From: Pseudomonas sp. 5P_3.1_Bac2
Lineage (GTDB): Bacteria; Pseudomonadota; Gammaproteobacteria; Pseudomonadales; Pseudomonadaceae
Length of the DNA stretch: 64,000 bases
Assembly: GCF_025465995.1 (NCBI RefSeq)
Contig: NZ_JANLNY010000006.1
Location: 1,116,001 to 1,180,000 of the forward strand
Direction of reading: 5' to 3'
Position numbers and translations under genes: made by a program. Below, in pieces: positions 48,395-57,471 of this stretch (position 1 is its first letter; each line of letters begins with the position of its first letter). The notes under the pieces were generated by a model that was not told the DNA's origin, did not search any database, and saw only the letters and a program-made list of their open reading frames with translations.

Positions 48395-49582
48395 ATGAAT
48401 GCCGAAGAGAAAATCTCAGCTGTGAGCCCGCAAGTCATCGCGCAACAGCTGGCTGAGCAATTTGCCGAGTCGGCAGTGGAGCGGGATGTCAGCGGCGGCA
48501 CGCCCAAAGCCGAGCGCGACGCCCTGCGCAATAGTGGCTTGCTGACCCTGATCATCCCCAAACAATACGGTGGCCTCGGCGCTAACTGGAGCGAGACCTT
48601 GACCGCGGTGCGCAGCATCGCCCGGGTCGATAGCTCCGTGGCCCATGTGTTTGGTTTCCAACACCTGATGCTGGCCACCGTACGCCTGTTCTCGCGCCCA
48701 GAGCAGTGGCAACCCTGGTTTGAACAAACCGCGCGCAAGAACTGGTTTTGGGGCAATGCCTTAAACCCGCTGGACACCCGTACGGTGGTGAAGAAGTTTG
48801 ATGGCTGGTACGAGTTCTCCGGGAAAAAGAGCTTTTGCTCCGGCGCCAGTGATTCGGAAATGCTCATCGCCTCAGCGGTGGATGAACAAGCCGGCGGCAA
48901 GCTGCTGATCGCGGCGATCCCCAGTGGCCGCACCGGCATCAGCCTGCATGGCGACTGGGACAATATCGGCCAACGGCAGACCGACAGCGGCAGCGCCACC
49001 TTTGAACGGGTGCGGGTTGAGCATAACGAGCTGCTGCTCGATCCCGGCCCGCTAAGCACGCCATTCGCCAGCCTGCGTCCGCTGATTGCCCAGTTGCACT
49101 TTGCCAATCTGTTTCTCGGCATCAGCGAAGGTGCCTTTGAAGAAGCGCGAAACTACACCACGAAGGAAAGCCGGCCGTGGTTTCGCGCCAATGTCAGCGA
49201 GGCTAATCAAGACCCCTACACCCTGCGCCACTACGGCGAGTTTTGGGTGGGATTGGAAAGCGTGCGCTTACTGATCGAACGGGCCAGCGCCCAACTGGAC
49301 GCGGCGTGGGCCAAACAGGAGCAGCTCAGCGCCGAGGAACGTGGCCGGCTGGCGGTATCGATCGCCACCGCGAAGGTCGCCGCTACCCGCGTCGGCTTGG
49401 ACTTGTGCAGCCGCGTCTTTGAAGTCACCGGCGCCCGCGCCACCCATGCCTCGCTGCGTTTTGATCGCTTCTGGCGCAACTTGCGCACCCAAACCCTGCA
49501 CGACCCGGTGGAATACAAACTCCATGAGCTGGGCGACTGGGCGCTGAATCACACGCTCCCGACACCGACCTTCTACTCATAA
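48395..49582 (+). CDS. sfnC: SfnC/DszC-type flavin monooxygenase of the acyl-CoA dehydrogenase fold
   Basis: 395 residues from the ATG at 48395 (AGGAATT upstream). Acyl-CoA dehydrogenase fold: N-terminal helices, a middle beta domain (WYEFSGKKSFCSGASDSEM, GQRQTDSGSATFERV) and C-terminal helices ending in the DszC/SfnB hallmark DRFWRNLRTQTLHDPVEYK. Such proteins use FMNH2 on sulfur compounds rather than acyl-CoA. It is co-transcribed with the FMN reductase that can feed it. The substrate is not known. Confidence 0.8.
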   Translation: MNAEEKISAVSPQVIAQQLAEQFAESAVERDVSGGTPKAERDALRNSGLLTLIIPKQYGGLGANWSETLTAVRSIARVDSSVAHVFGFQHLMLATVRLFSRPEQWQPWFEQTARKNWFWGNALNPLDTRTVVKKFDGWYEFSGKKSFCSGASDSEMLIASAVDEQAGGKLLIAAIPSGRTGISLHGDWDNIGQRQTDSGSATFERVRVEHNELLLDPGPLSTPFASLRPLIAQLHFANLFLGISEGAFEEARNYTTKESRPWFRANVSEANQDPYTLRHYGEFWVGLESVRLLIERASAQLDAAWAKQEQLSAEERGRLAVSIATAKVAATRVGLDLCSRVFEVTGARATHASLRFDRFWRNLRTQTLHDPVEYKLHELGDWALNHTLPTPTFYS

Positions 49583-49591
49583 GGGACGACC

Positions 49592-50692
49592 ATGCAACTG
49601 TTGACGTTACCGCCCTCGCCCACACTGGCTACCTCGATTCGGGCCACCGCTCAGGTGTTTGAAGACCCAAAATCGCAGGCGCTGCTCGCCCACTTGCAAC
49701 AGGTCGCCCCCAGTGAGGCCAGCGTCCTGATCATTGGCGAAACCGGGACGGGTAAGGAGCTGGTGGCGCGACATATCCATAACCTCAGCGGGCGCTGCAA
49801 TGGCCCGTTTGTGGCAGTCAACTGCGGCGCGTTCTCGGAGAACCTGGTCGAGGCCGAGCTGTTCGGCCATGAAAAAGGGGCTTTTACCGGCGCCCTAGCG
49901 GCCAAGGCCGGTTGGTTTGAAGAAGCCAACGGCGGCACCCTGTTCCTCGATGAAATCGGTGATTTGCCCCTGGCGATTCAGGTCAAGCTGCTGCGCGTTT
50001 TGCAGGAGCGTGAGGTGGTGCGTTTGGGCTCGCGCAAGAGCATCCCGATCAATGTGCGCGTGCTCGCGGCCACCAACGTGCAACTGGAGCGGGCGATCAA
50101 TGCCGGGCACTTCCGCGAGGATCTGTACTACCGCCTCAATGTAGTCAGCCTGCAGCTGTATCCGCTGCGTGAACGCCCGGGCGATATCCTGCCGCTGACC
50201 CGCCACTTTATCCGCACCTACAGCGCCCGCTTGGGCTACGGTGAAGTGCGCTTAAGCGGCGATGCCGAACGCAAGCTGAGCAGCTACGACTGGCCGGGGA
50301 ATATCCGCGAGCTGGAAAACGTTATCCATCACACCTTGCTGATCTGCCAGGACGGTTTGATCCGCGAGCAGGACTTGCGCCTGACCAACCTGCGCATCGA
50401 ACGCCCGGAAGCGAGCCCGAGCCAGGATGAAAGCGCTGATGCCTTGTTGCAGCGCGCCTTCCATAAGCTGTTTGAAGAACAGAGCGGCGCCCTCCATGAA
50501 AAGGTCGAAGAAGCCCTGCTGCGCAGCGCCTATCACTTCTGCCATTACAACCAAGTCCACACCGCCAGCCTGCTGGGCTTAAGCCGCAATGTGACGCGCT
50601 CGTTGCTGATTAACATTGGCGAGCTGGTGGTCAACAAACGCCGTCCCGCGCAAAGCTCGCAGGGAGGGAAAGTACTCAACCTGTCGATTTAA
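49592..50692 (+). CDS. sfnR: Sigma-54-dependent activator SfnR
   Basis: 366 residues. AAA+ domain with Walker A GETGTGKE (49-56), the sigma-54-contacting GAFTGA (96-101), Walker [12 protein letters not shown] (114-124) and [14 protein letters not shown]. The C-terminal Fis-type helix-turn-helix is [19 protein letters not shown]. There is no N-terminal sensory domain, which is characteristic of SfnR; its activity is then set by its amount. It is the third gene of the operon it probably activates. The TGTTG-N6-CAACA sites are the likely targets. Confidence 0.9.
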   Translation: MQLLTLPPSPTLATSIRATAQVFEDPKSQALLAHLQQVAPSEASVLIIGETGTGKELVARHIHNLSGRCNGPFVAVNCGAFSENLVEAELFGHEKGAFTGALAAKAGWFEEANGGTLFLDEIGDLPLAIQVKLLRVLQEREVVRLGSRKSIPINVRVLAATNVQLERAINAGHFREDLYYRLNVVSLQLYPLRERPGDILPLTRHFIRTYSARLGYGEVRLSGDAERKLSSYDWPGNIRELENVIHHTLLICQDGLIREQDLRLTNLRIERPEASPSQDESADALLQRAFHKLFEEQSGALHEKVEEALLRSAYHFCHYNQVHTASLLGLSRNVTRSLLINIGELVVNKRRPAQSSQGGKVLNLSI

Positions 50693-50805
50693 GTTTCACC
50701 TAAACCCAGACTTGCCCAAGCAAGCGCCCACGCCAACTTAGCTGCCTGCGTTGCCCGTACTGCCAAACCAGTCGGCAGCCCTTTGACCTGCATCGAGTAG
50801 AGATT

Positions 50806-51930
50806 ATGAGTTTGGATATTTTTTGGTTTCTCCCCACCTCTGGCGACACCCGTTACCTGGGCCATAGCGCCAGTGGCCGCCCCGCCACCAACGCCTATAT
50901 GCGTCAGATCGCCGTGGCCGCGGAGAACCTCGGTTACGACGGTTTGCTGATTCCCACCGGCAGCAGTTGCCTGGACCCTTGGGTCACAGCGGCGAGCCTG
51001 GTGCCGGTCACGCACAAGATCAAACTGCTGGTGGCCCTGCGCACGTCCTTGGGTAACCCCACCGCCTCGGCACGTCAGGCCGCGACCTTGGATCAAGCCA
51101 GTGAAGGCCGCTTGCTGCTGAACGTGGTCCCCGGTGGCGATGCCACTGAGCTGGCCGCCGATGGCGTGTTCTTGAAACACGATGAACGCTACAGCGCCGC
51201 CGATGAATTCCTCACCGTGTGGAAGCAATTGCTGGGCGGTGAAACCGTCGACTTTGAAGGCAAGCACCTCAACGTCAAAGGCGCACAAAATTTCTTCGCC
51301 CCGGTGCAGAAGCCTTATCCGCCGCTGTATTTCGGTGGCTCTTCGCCGGCCGCCCACGAGCTGGCGGCCAAGCATGTGGACGGCTACCTGACCTGGGGCG
51401 AGCCGCCGGCTGCCGTGGCCGAGAAGATCGCCGACGTGCGCGCCCGGGCGGCCAAATATGGCCGCAGCGTGACCTTCGGCGTGCGCCTGCATGTGATCGT
51501 CCGGGAAACCAACGAACAAGCCTGGGCCGCCGCCGATGAGCTGATCAGCTATCTGGATGACGACACCATCGCCGCCGCCCAGCAGAACTACGCCAAGATG
51601 GACTCCGTGGGCCAACAACGCATGGCGGCCCTGCACGGTGGCGACCGTAACAAACTGGAAGTGGCGCCCAATCTCTGGGCCGGTGTCGGCCTGGTGCGTG
51701 GTGGCGCCGGTACCGCGCTGGTCGGTGATGCTCAAACCGTGGCGGCGCGTTTGCAGGAGTACGCAGACTTAGGCGTCGACCACTTTGTGCTGTCCGGTTA
51801 CCCGCACTTGGAAGAGGCCTACCGCTTTGCTGAGCTGGTGTTCCCGCTGCTGCCAGGTAAGCAAAAAGTCACCGTGGATGGCAGCTTTACCGGCGGCGCT
51901 TTTGACGTGCGTGCCGGTAAAAAAGCCTAA
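50806..51930 (+). CDS. msuD: FMNH2-dependent alkanesulfonate monooxygenase (MsuD/SsuD type)
   Basis: 374 residues with the luciferase-like (LLM) fold: start [19 protein letters not shown]-site motifs [49 protein letters not shown] and [16 protein letters not shown]. SsuD and MsuD cleave C-S bonds of alkanesulfonates, giving sulfite and an aldehyde. Placement with the FMN reductase and SfnR favours the methanesulfonate enzyme MsuD; the two cannot be told apart safely by eye. It is followed by a strong terminator. Confidence 0.85.
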   Translation: MSLDIFWFLPTSGDTRYLGHSASGRPATNAYMRQIAVAAENLGYDGLLIPTGSSCLDPWVTAASLVPVTHKIKLLVALRTSLGNPTASARQAATLDQASEGRLLLNVVPGGDATELAADGVFLKHDERYSAADEFLTVWKQLLGGETVDFEGKHLNVKGAQNFFAPVQKPYPPLYFGGSSPAAHELAAKHVDGYLTWGEPPAAVAEKIADVRARAAKYGRSVTFGVRLHVIVRETNEQAWAAADELISYLDDDTIAAAQQNYAKMDSVGQQRMAALHGGDRNKLEVAPNLWAGVGLVRGGAGTALVGDAQTVAARLQEYADLGVDHFVLSGYPHLEEAYRFAELVFPLLPGKQKVTVDGSFTGGAFDVRAGKKA

Positions 51931-51949
51931 TCCTTAGCGACACACTAAA

Positions 51950-51982
51950 ACGGCCCGGGGCAATCGCCTCGGGCCGTTTTTT
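51950..51982 (+). terminator. Intrinsic terminator of the sfnE operon
   Basis: Stem ACGGCCCG/CGGGCCGT with inner GC pairs, followed by TTTTTT on the + strand, 20 bases after the msuD stop. Confidence 0.9.
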
Positions 51983-52013
51983 CTGCGCGGTGAAAACCTC
52001 TCGATTGCCCTGG

Positions 52014-52052
52014 CCTAAAAAACACAAGGCCGGGATTGTACGTCCCGGCCTT
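52014..52052 (-). terminator. Intrinsic terminator of the sfnFG operon
   Basis: Perfect 10-bp stem AAGGCCGGGA/TCCCGGCCTT with a 7-base loop, followed on the - strand by GTGTTTTTT. It is about 30 bases after the sfnG stop. Confidence 0.9.
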
Positions 52053-52080
52053 GATTTGAGCAGTTGCCAGCGCGTCAGGC

Positions 52081-53175
52081 TTAGGCCACGGCGCGTTTGC
52101 CCTCGCGCTGCTGCTCCAACTCACGCACCAGCGGCAGCACGTGCTGGCCGAAGTATTCGACTTCTTCCTGGAAGTGCAGATAGCCGGTGAGAATCAAATC
52201 CACCCCTACGTCCTTCAGCGCGACGATGCGCTCGGCGATTTGCTGCGGGGTGCCGATCAGGTTGGTTTTAAAGCCGTCGTTGTACTGCACCAAGTCCTCA
52301 AAGGTGGACTTAGCCCAGTTGCCCTCGCCCTCTGGGCTCGCGGCGCCGGCGTTTTTCACTTCGCTGCCAAAGGCGTTGACCGCCTCGGGGTTGGCCTTGG
52401 CGATGATTTCATCCAGCACCGCACGGGCTTCGGCTTCAGTCTCGCGGGCGATGACGAAGGCGTTGACGCCGATCTTCACGCTATGCCCGTTGGCCGCAGC
52501 TTTGGCGCGGATGTCTTCAACCTGGGCCTTGATGCCCTCCACGGTGTTGCCGTTGGTGAAGTACCAGTCCGACACCCGCGCCGCCATATCCCGCGCCGCG
52601 CGCGAGCTGCCGCCCTGGAAGATTTCCGGGTGCGGCTGCTGCAACGGCTTGGGCTTCAAGCTGTAATCGCGAAAGCGATAGAAGTCGCCGTTAAAGGTGA
52701 AGTTATCAGTGGTCCAGATGCCTTTTAAGGCCTGAATAAACTCCTCGCTGCGGCGGTAGCGTTCATCGTGCTCCAGCCATGGCTCGCCGATGGCATGGAA
52801 CTCGCCTTTAAACCAACCGGACACCACGTTGATGGCGATGCGGCCACCGGTGAAGTGGTCGATAGTGGCCAGCTGTTTCGCCGCCAACGCCGGGTTCCAA
52901 GGGCCCGGCAGAATCGCCGCGATAACCTTGAGCTTTTCCGTCGCGGCCAGCAGCGCGTGGCTGATGGTCACTGACTCGTGCTGGAACTCGGCGCCGTAGC
53001 CTGCGGTAAAACGAATCTGCGACAGCGCGTAGTCAAAGCCGGCTGTTTCAGCGATTTGCGCCAGCTTACGGTTGTAGTCGATATCCCAGCTGGTGCGCTG
53101 TTCGATATTGCTCACCACCAAGCCGCCGCTGACATTGGGCACCCAGTAGGCAAATTTGATCGGTTGCTGACTCAT
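52081..53175 (-). CDS. sfnG: FMNH2-dependent dimethylsulfone monooxygenase SfnG
   Basis: 364 residues from the ATG at 53175 (AAGGAG upstream); a GTG three codons earlier is unlikely. LLM fold: FAYWVPNVSGGLVVSNIEQR start, AILPGPWNPALAAKQLATID, INVVSGWFKGEFHAIGEPWL and EIFQGGSSRAARDMAARVSD. SfnG oxidises dimethylsulfone to methanesulfinate, which leads to methanesulfonate for MsuD. It follows an FMN reductase gene by 16 bases in one operon. Confidence 0.9.
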   Translation of the reverse strand: MSQQPIKFAYWVPNVSGGLVVSNIEQRTSWDIDYNRKLAQIAETAGFDYALSQIRFTAGYGAEFQHESVTISHALLAATEKLKVIAAILPGPWNPALAAKQLATIDHFTGGRIAINVVSGWFKGEFHAIGEPWLEHDERYRRSEEFIQALKGIWTTDNFTFNGDFYRFRDYSLKPKPLQQPHPEIFQGGSSRAARDMAARVSDWYFTNGNTVEGIKAQVEDIRAKAAANGHSVKIGVNAFVIARETEAEARAVLDEIIAKANPEAVNAFGSEVKNAGAASPEGEGNWAKSTFEDLVQYNDGFKTNLIGTPQQIAERIVALKDVGVDLILTGYLHFQEEVEYFGQHVLPLVRELEQQREGKRAVA

Positions 53176-53191
53176 GCTAAACACTCCTTAT

Positions 53192-53743
53192 TTAGGCGGC
53201 GCGCAGGCGGCCTTGAAAAAACGCCACGGCCGGGTCCAGCGCCCGCTCGATACGCTCAAGCAAGGCCGTGTCCGTCGGCGCATAGTCGGTAAAGGCTTCC
53301 ACGCTGGCGTAGAGGCCGTAGGGCAAGGTATGGGCTTGGAAAAAACCAAACAGCGGGCGCAGTTGATGGTCGATCATCAGCGCGTGGCGCTCACTGCCGC
53401 CGGTGGCCGCAAGCAGCACCGGTACGCCTTTAAGCGCTTGGTAATCGACCAGATCAAACAGGTGCTTAAACAGGCCGGTGTAGCTCGCCCGGTAAACAGG
53501 GCTGCCGACGATCAGCAAGTCCGCCTGTTCGATCGCTTGCAGCGCCGGCAACAGCGCCGGGCTGGCCGTATCACGCTCCAAAGAGCCGGCCAGGCTGCCG
53601 GCCAGTTCAGCGATACGCAGCCACTGCACATCGATGGCTAAACGAGCAGCCAGGCGTTGGCTAATGGCGCTTAACAGGCCTTCCGTGCGGGACGGTTGGC
53701 GCAAGCTGCCGGATACCACCACCACATTAATCTTCTGACTCAT
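53192..53743 (-). CDS. sfnF: NAD(P)H-dependent FMN reductase (SfnF/MsuE type)
   Basis: 183 residues. Flavodoxin-like: [40 protein letters not shown] and [20 protein letters not shown]. It is a clear paralogue of the reductase at 47812, with the same motifs in the same order. It heads the operon with sfnG, so it should supply FMNH2 to SfnG. It has a sigma-54 promoter 36 bases upstream (53779-53793). Confidence 0.85.
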   Translation of the reverse strand: MSQKINVVVVSGSLRQPSRTEGLLSAISQRLAARLAIDVQWLRIAELAGSLAGSLERDTASPALLPALQAIEQADLLIVGSPVYRASYTGLFKHLFDLVDYQALKGVPVLLAATGGSERHALMIDHQLRPLFGFFQAHTLPYGLYASVEAFTDYAPTDTALLERIERALDPAVAFFQGRLRAA

Positions 53744-53778
53744 TGGCTGACCTCAGCACGATACTTACAGCTGTTTCA

Positions 53779-53793
53779 GCAGCATCCATGCCA
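53779..53793 (-). promoter_or_regulatory. Sigma-54-type promoter of sfnFG
   Basis: On the - strand TGGCATGGATGCTGC has GG and GC at the right spacing (-24/-12). The enhancer palindrome at 53878-53893 is centred 94 bp upstream. Confidence 0.75.
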
Positions 53794-53877
53794 AGTCATT
53801 TAATCTTTATTTATCAATAGGTTAATCAAAACGCATGTGAGGTCCGCTGCTTGCGCGACAACAAGCTGCTGATCAAG

Positions 53878-53948
53878 TGTTGGACAAGCAACAGTTGCCC
53901 AAACAACAGCACAAAGCCTTATGGCTATTGGCTGTTGAAATGCCAACA
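53878..53948. promoter_or_regulatory. Two TGTTG-N6-CAACA enhancer sites between divergent promoters
   Basis: TGTTG-GACAAG-CAACA (53878-53893) and TGTTG-AAATGC-CAACA (53933-53948). The first sits 94 bp from the leftward promoter, the second 93 bp from the rightward one. Both are perfect in the conserved arms. Confidence 0.75.
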
Positions 53949-54031
53949 GCTATTCAGCAAGTTGCCTACACGAGGACAATCAGGCCTTCGCGATAAAAAC
54001 CTATCTATATGTTTTTATTGATATTTATAAG

Positions 54032-54046
54032 AGGCACAAAGATTGC
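54032..54046 (+). promoter_or_regulatory. Sigma-54-type promoter of the DszC-like gene
   Basis: AGGCACAAAGATTGC: GG and GC with correct spacing and the TTGC -12 box, 35 bases before the ATG at 54082. Confidence 0.8.
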
Positions 54047-54081
54047 TCTAGGGCTAGGACACGGCTAATAAGGAGATCGCC

Positions 54082-55335
54082 ATGAGTGCCCAGCAGCATC
54101 TACTCGCAGCAAGACAAGAAACGGAATATCAAGCACTAGCCAGCCGCTTTCGGCCCATCTTCGAGCGCATCGCCGCCGGGGCGCTGGAGCGTGAACGCAG
54201 CCGCAGCCTGCCCCATGAGCCCATCCAGTGGCTGAAACAAGCCGGCTTTGGCGCGGTACGGGTGCCGGTGGAGTACGGCGGCCTAGGCGCCAGCTTGCCG
54301 CAGCTGGTGCAGTTATTGATCGAGCTGGCCGAGGCCGACTCGAATATCCCGCAAGCCCTACGCGGCCACTTTGCCTTCGTTGAAGACCGACTCAATGCCC
54401 ACGCTTCAGACACCCAGGAAGTGTGGTTTGAGCGTTTTGCGCACGGTGACTTAGTCGGCTGCGCCTGGACAGAAGTGGGTGCAGTGCAGATCGGCGATGT
54501 GATCACCCGGGTCAGCCGCCAAGGGGATAAATGGCTGGTCAACGGCAGCAAGTACTACAGCACCGGCAGTATTTTCTCCGACTGGATCGACCTTTACGCC
54601 CGCCGTGATGACACTGGCGGCGATGTGATCGCAGCGGTGCGCACCCAGCAGCCGGGCATCACCCTGAGTGACGACTGGGATGGCTTCGGCCAACGCACCA
54701 CGGGCAGCGGCACCACGGTGTTGGTCAATGCTGAAGTGGCGGAGGAAAACCTCATCGACTTCGCCACCCGTTTTAAATACCAAACCGCGTTTTACCAATT
54801 GGTGTTGCTGGCGGTGATCACCGGCTCAGGCCACGCGGCGCTGCGTGACTTCAGCGAACAGGTACGCAGCCGCACGCGAATTTTTAGCACCGGCAACGCC
54901 GGCCACGTCCGCCACGATGCGCAAATCCAGCAGGTCGTCGGCAAGGCCTCTGGCCAGGTTTATGCCGCTGAGGCCGCCACCCTGCGCGCCGCCGAAGCGG
55001 CCCAAGGCGCGTACCTGCAACGCTATCGGCGCAATGGCAGCGCCGCGCAGGATGAAGCTGAACGGCAGGCCAACATCGCCGCCGAATTGCAGTCGGCGCA
55101 GGCCCAAGTCGCCGTAATTGAATTGGTGTTAAGCGCCACCAGCAACCTGTTCAACGCCTTAGGCGCCTCCGGCACCAGCATTAACCAACAACTCGACCGC
55201 CATTGGCGCAATGCCCGCACAGCCGCCTCTCACAACCCGGTTATCTACAAAGAAAAGATTATCGGCGACTGGCAAATCAACCAAACCGAGCCGCCTTATG
55301 TGTGGCAAATCGGAGCGGGTAAACCGGCGGCTTAA
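54082..55335 (+). CDS. SfnB/DszC-type flavin monooxygenase
   Basis: 417 residues, acyl-CoA dehydrogenase fold. N-terminal helices (RERSRSLPHEPIQWLKQAGF), GAVRVPVEYGGLGASLPQLV, a beta domain (GDKWLVNGSKYYSTGSIFSD, FGQRTTGSGTTVLVNAEV), and the C-terminal family motif DRHWRNARTAASHNPVIYKE. Homologues such as DszC oxidise organosulfur compounds with FMNH2. The ATG has AAGGAG six bases upstream. Divergent from sfnFG and controlled from the shared region. Confidence 0.8.
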   Translation: MSAQQHLLAARQETEYQALASRFRPIFERIAAGALERERSRSLPHEPIQWLKQAGFGAVRVPVEYGGLGASLPQLVQLLIELAEADSNIPQALRGHFAFVEDRLNAHASDTQEVWFERFAHGDLVGCAWTEVGAVQIGDVITRVSRQGDKWLVNGSKYYSTGSIFSDWIDLYARRDDTGGDVIAAVRTQQPGITLSDDWDGFGQRTTGSGTTVLVNAEVAEENLIDFATRFKYQTAFYQLVLLAVITGSGHAALRDFSEQVRSRTRIFSTGNAGHVRHDAQIQQVVGKASGQVYAAEAATLRAAEAAQGAYLQRYRRNGSAAQDEAERQANIAAELQSAQAQVAVIELVLSATSNLFNALGASGTSINQQLDRHWRNARTAASHNPVIYKEKIIGDWQINQTEPPYVWQIGAGKPAA

Positions 55336-55410
55336 CGACCACCGTCTGCGTCCTATACCAGCCAGCGCTTGCGCTGGCTTTTTTCTGCCTGGCTGTTACT
55401 GCGCAGTCAG

Positions 55411-55456
55411 TGTTGGTCGCTCAACAGGCTGCCAGCTTGCTGTTGCAAAACCAACA
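55411..55456. promoter_or_regulatory. Two TGTTG-N6-CAACA enhancer sites before ompW
   Basis: TGTTG-GTCGCT-CAACA (55411-55426) and TGTTG-CAAAAC-CAACA (55441-55456), centres 30 bp apart. The first is centred 91 bp from the -24 element downstream, the second 61 bp. Confidence 0.75.
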
Positions 55457-55507
55457 GCCCCGCCCTATTCGATAGAAAATAATCCTTTAAAAACAGATAG
55501 ATAAGAA

Positions 55508-55522
55508 TGGCACAGAAACTGC
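55508..55522 (+). promoter_or_regulatory. Sigma-54-type promoter of ompW and sfnB-like genes
   Basis: TGGCACAGAAACTGC matches the -24/-12 consensus with correct spacing, 67 bases before the ompW ATG. Enhancer palindromes stand upstream at the usual distance. Confidence 0.8.
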
Positions 55523-55589
55523 TCTAGTGATCAGTGCCTGTACCAAGGATGTGCCCCATAGGGCTTTATTAAAAATCAAGGAAGATGCC

Positions 55590-56195
55590 ATGAGCGTGCA
55601 ATGGATTTACCGCAGCGCCCTGGCCAGCAGTTTGTTGCTGGCCAGCAACCTTGCCTTCTGCGCCGACAGCCCCTGGCTGGTGCGCGCAGGTGTGAGCAAA
55701 GTAGTGCCCACCTCCGATCCTGGGCATATCCAGCCCGGGCGGATCGACATCGGCAACGACGTCGGCCCGACCTTCAACGTGGCTTACTTCTTTGCCCCCA
55801 ACTGGGCAGTGGACGTGCTCGGCGGCCTGCCGCTTAAGCACGACATCAAGCTCAACGGCAGCAAAGTCGGCAACACCAAACAGCTGCCACCGATTGTCAC
55901 CTTGCAATACCACTTCGCCCCTGATGCCAAGGTTCGGCCCTTTGTCGGGGTGGGCCTGAATTACACCTACTTCTATGACGAGCACCTTTCCGACGGCAAC
56001 AAGCTGGAGCTGTCGGACTCCTGGGGCATCGCCTACCAAGCAGGACTGGACGTCGCCCTGGATAGCCACTGGAGCATTGGCGGCGATGTGCGTTACGCCA
56101 AGATCGACAGCAGCGTGAAGATCAATGGCAACAAGGTCGGCAGCATCGATGTCGACCCCTTCGTTTACAGCCTCAACCTTGCCTACCGTTTTTAA
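55590..56195 (+). CDS. ompW: OmpW-family outer membrane protein
   Basis: 201 residues from the ATG at 55590 (AAGGAAG upstream). Signal peptide with cleavage after AFCA, then mature DSPWLVRAGVSKVVPTSDPG and beta strands typical of the eight-stranded OmpW barrel (VGPTFNVAYFFAPNWAVDVL, PPIVTLQYHFAP, VRPFVGVGLNYTYFYDEHL), ending in phenylalanine. OmpW lets small hydrophobic molecules cross the outer membrane. Placement under a sigma-54/SfnR-type promoter suggests uptake of organosulfur compounds; that link is inferred. Confidence 0.9.
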   Translation: MSVQWIYRSALASSLLLASNLAFCADSPWLVRAGVSKVVPTSDPGHIQPGRIDIGNDVGPTFNVAYFFAPNWAVDVLGGLPLKHDIKLNGSKVGNTKQLPPIVTLQYHFAPDAKVRPFVGVGLNYTYFYDEHLSDGNKLELSDSWGIAYQAGLDVALDSHWSIGGDVRYAKIDSSVKINGNKVGSIDVDPFVYSLNLAYRF

Positions 56196-56205
56196 GGAGT
56201 TAGCC

Positions 56206-57426
56206 ATGAGCCAAGCAGAACAGATCATTCGCCCACAACCCTCACAACCAGCGCAACGCCTGAGCAGTGAGGCGCAAGCCATCAGCGTGGCCCGCGAGCT
56301 GGCCGCGCAATTTGCCAAGGACGCCATCGCCCGCGACCGCGAGCGGCGCCTGCCGCTGGAGGAACTGGACGCCTATTCGCAAAGCGGCCTCTGGAGCATC
56401 CTCGTGCCCAAAGCCTATGGCGGGCTGGGCGCCAGTTACCGCACAGTGGGCGAAGTGTTTCGCCTGATCAGCGCAGCCGACGGCTCCCTCGGTCAGTTGC
56501 CGCAAAACCACTTCGTCATCCTCGCTCACCTGGCCTTTGATGCCAGCGAGGAGCAGAAGCGCTTTTTCTTCGACTTGGTGCTGAGCGGCGTGCGCTTTGG
56601 TAATGCCTTCTCCGAGCGCGGCGGAAAAAACGTCGCCGACTTTCAGACGCGCATCGAGCCGGCTGGCGATGGCTTTGTGGTCAACGGGCAGAAGTTTTTC
56701 TCCACCGGCGCCCTGCTCGCCCACTGGATTCCTATCGTTGGTCTGGATGCTGAAGGACGGCCCAACCTGGCCATAGTGCCGCGGCAAACCCCAGGGGTTA
56801 AGGTCAGTAACGACTGGTCCAGCTTCGGCCAACGCACCACCGCCAGCGGCACCGTGAACTTGGATAACGTACAGGTGCCGGCCAGTCAGGTAATCCCCAT
56901 TTGGCAAGCCTTTGAACGGCCCACCGCCGGCGGCCCGATCTCGCAGTTTATCCAAGCCGCGATTGATGCTGGCTTAGCCCGTGGCGCCCTGGATGACACC
57001 CTGGCCTATGTCCGCCAACACACCCGCGCCTGGGTCGACTCGGGGCAGGAAAAGGCCACTGACGATCCATTTATCCTGCAACAGGTTGGCGATATTCAGC
57101 TGCGTTTGCATGCCGCCGAAGCCCTGCTGGAGCGGGCCGCCGACGCCATTGATCAGGCTCTGCTTGAACCCAGCGACGCCAGCGTGGCCTTGGCCTCGAT
57201 CCGCACCGCTGAGGCGAAAATCCTCACCACCGAGGTGGCGCTGCAAGCCAGTAATAAGCTGTTTGAACTGGCCGGCACCCGCTCCACGTTGGAAGAGCTG
57301 GGGCTGGACCGGCACTGGCGTAACGCCCGGGTGCACACCCTGCACGACCCGGTGCGCTGGAAGTACCACATTCTCGGCAACTACTACCTAAACGGCATCG
57401 ACCCAGCCCGCCATCCCTGGCTGTAA
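56206..57426 (+). CDS. sfnB: SfnB-type flavin monooxygenase of the acyl-CoA dehydrogenase fold
   Basis: 406 residues from the ATG at 56206 with AAGGAG seven bases upstream, ten bases after the ompW stop. Motifs: DRERRLPLEELDAYSQSGLW, LVPKAYGGLGASYRTVGEVF, FVVNGQKFFSTGALLAHWIP, FGQRTTASGTVNLDNVQVPA and the C-terminal DRHWRNARVHTLHDPVRWKY. The last is the SfnB/DszC family mark. Third such paralogue in the cluster. Likely acts with an FMN reductase on a sulfur compound; substrate unknown. Confidence 0.85.
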   Translation: MSQAEQIIRPQPSQPAQRLSSEAQAISVARELAAQFAKDAIARDRERRLPLEELDAYSQSGLWSILVPKAYGGLGASYRTVGEVFRLISAADGSLGQLPQNHFVILAHLAFDASEEQKRFFFDLVLSGVRFGNAFSERGGKNVADFQTRIEPAGDGFVVNGQKFFSTGALLAHWIPIVGLDAEGRPNLAIVPRQTPGVKVSNDWSSFGQRTTASGTVNLDNVQVPASQVIPIWQAFERPTAGGPISQFIQAAIDAGLARGALDDTLAYVRQHTRAWVDSGQEKATDDPFILQQVGDIQLRLHAAEALLERAADAIDQALLEPSDASVALASIRTAEAKILTTEVALQASNKLFELAGTRSTLEELGLDRHWRNARVHTLHDPVRWKYHILGNYYLNGIDPARHPWL

Positions 57427-57437
57427 GCCAATCAATC

Positions 57438-57462
57438 ACGGGGCCTTAGGGCCCCGTTCTCG
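57438..57462. terminator. Bidirectional terminator between convergent genes
   Basis: Stem ACGGGGCC/GGCCCCGT with loop TTAG, then TTCTCG on the + strand. It ends the sfnB-like and the NtaA-like transcripts, which converge here. Confidence 0.75.
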
Positions 57463-57471
57463 TTACTGCGT

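Larger units (their letters stand above)
53744..54081. other. Divergent sigma-54 control region between sfnFG and the DszC-like gene
   Basis: 338 bases without a gene. It holds two opposing sigma-54-type promoters (53779-53793 leftward; 54032-54046 rightward) and two enhancer palindromes between them (53878-53893 and 53933-53948). Each palindrome lies 93-94 bp from one promoter's -24 element. Confidence 0.75.

Noticed and set aside
50689..51735. 348-residue open frame antisense to msuD
   Set aside because: Shadow of a GC-rich gene; the sense strand encodes a full LLM monooxygenase with known motifs.
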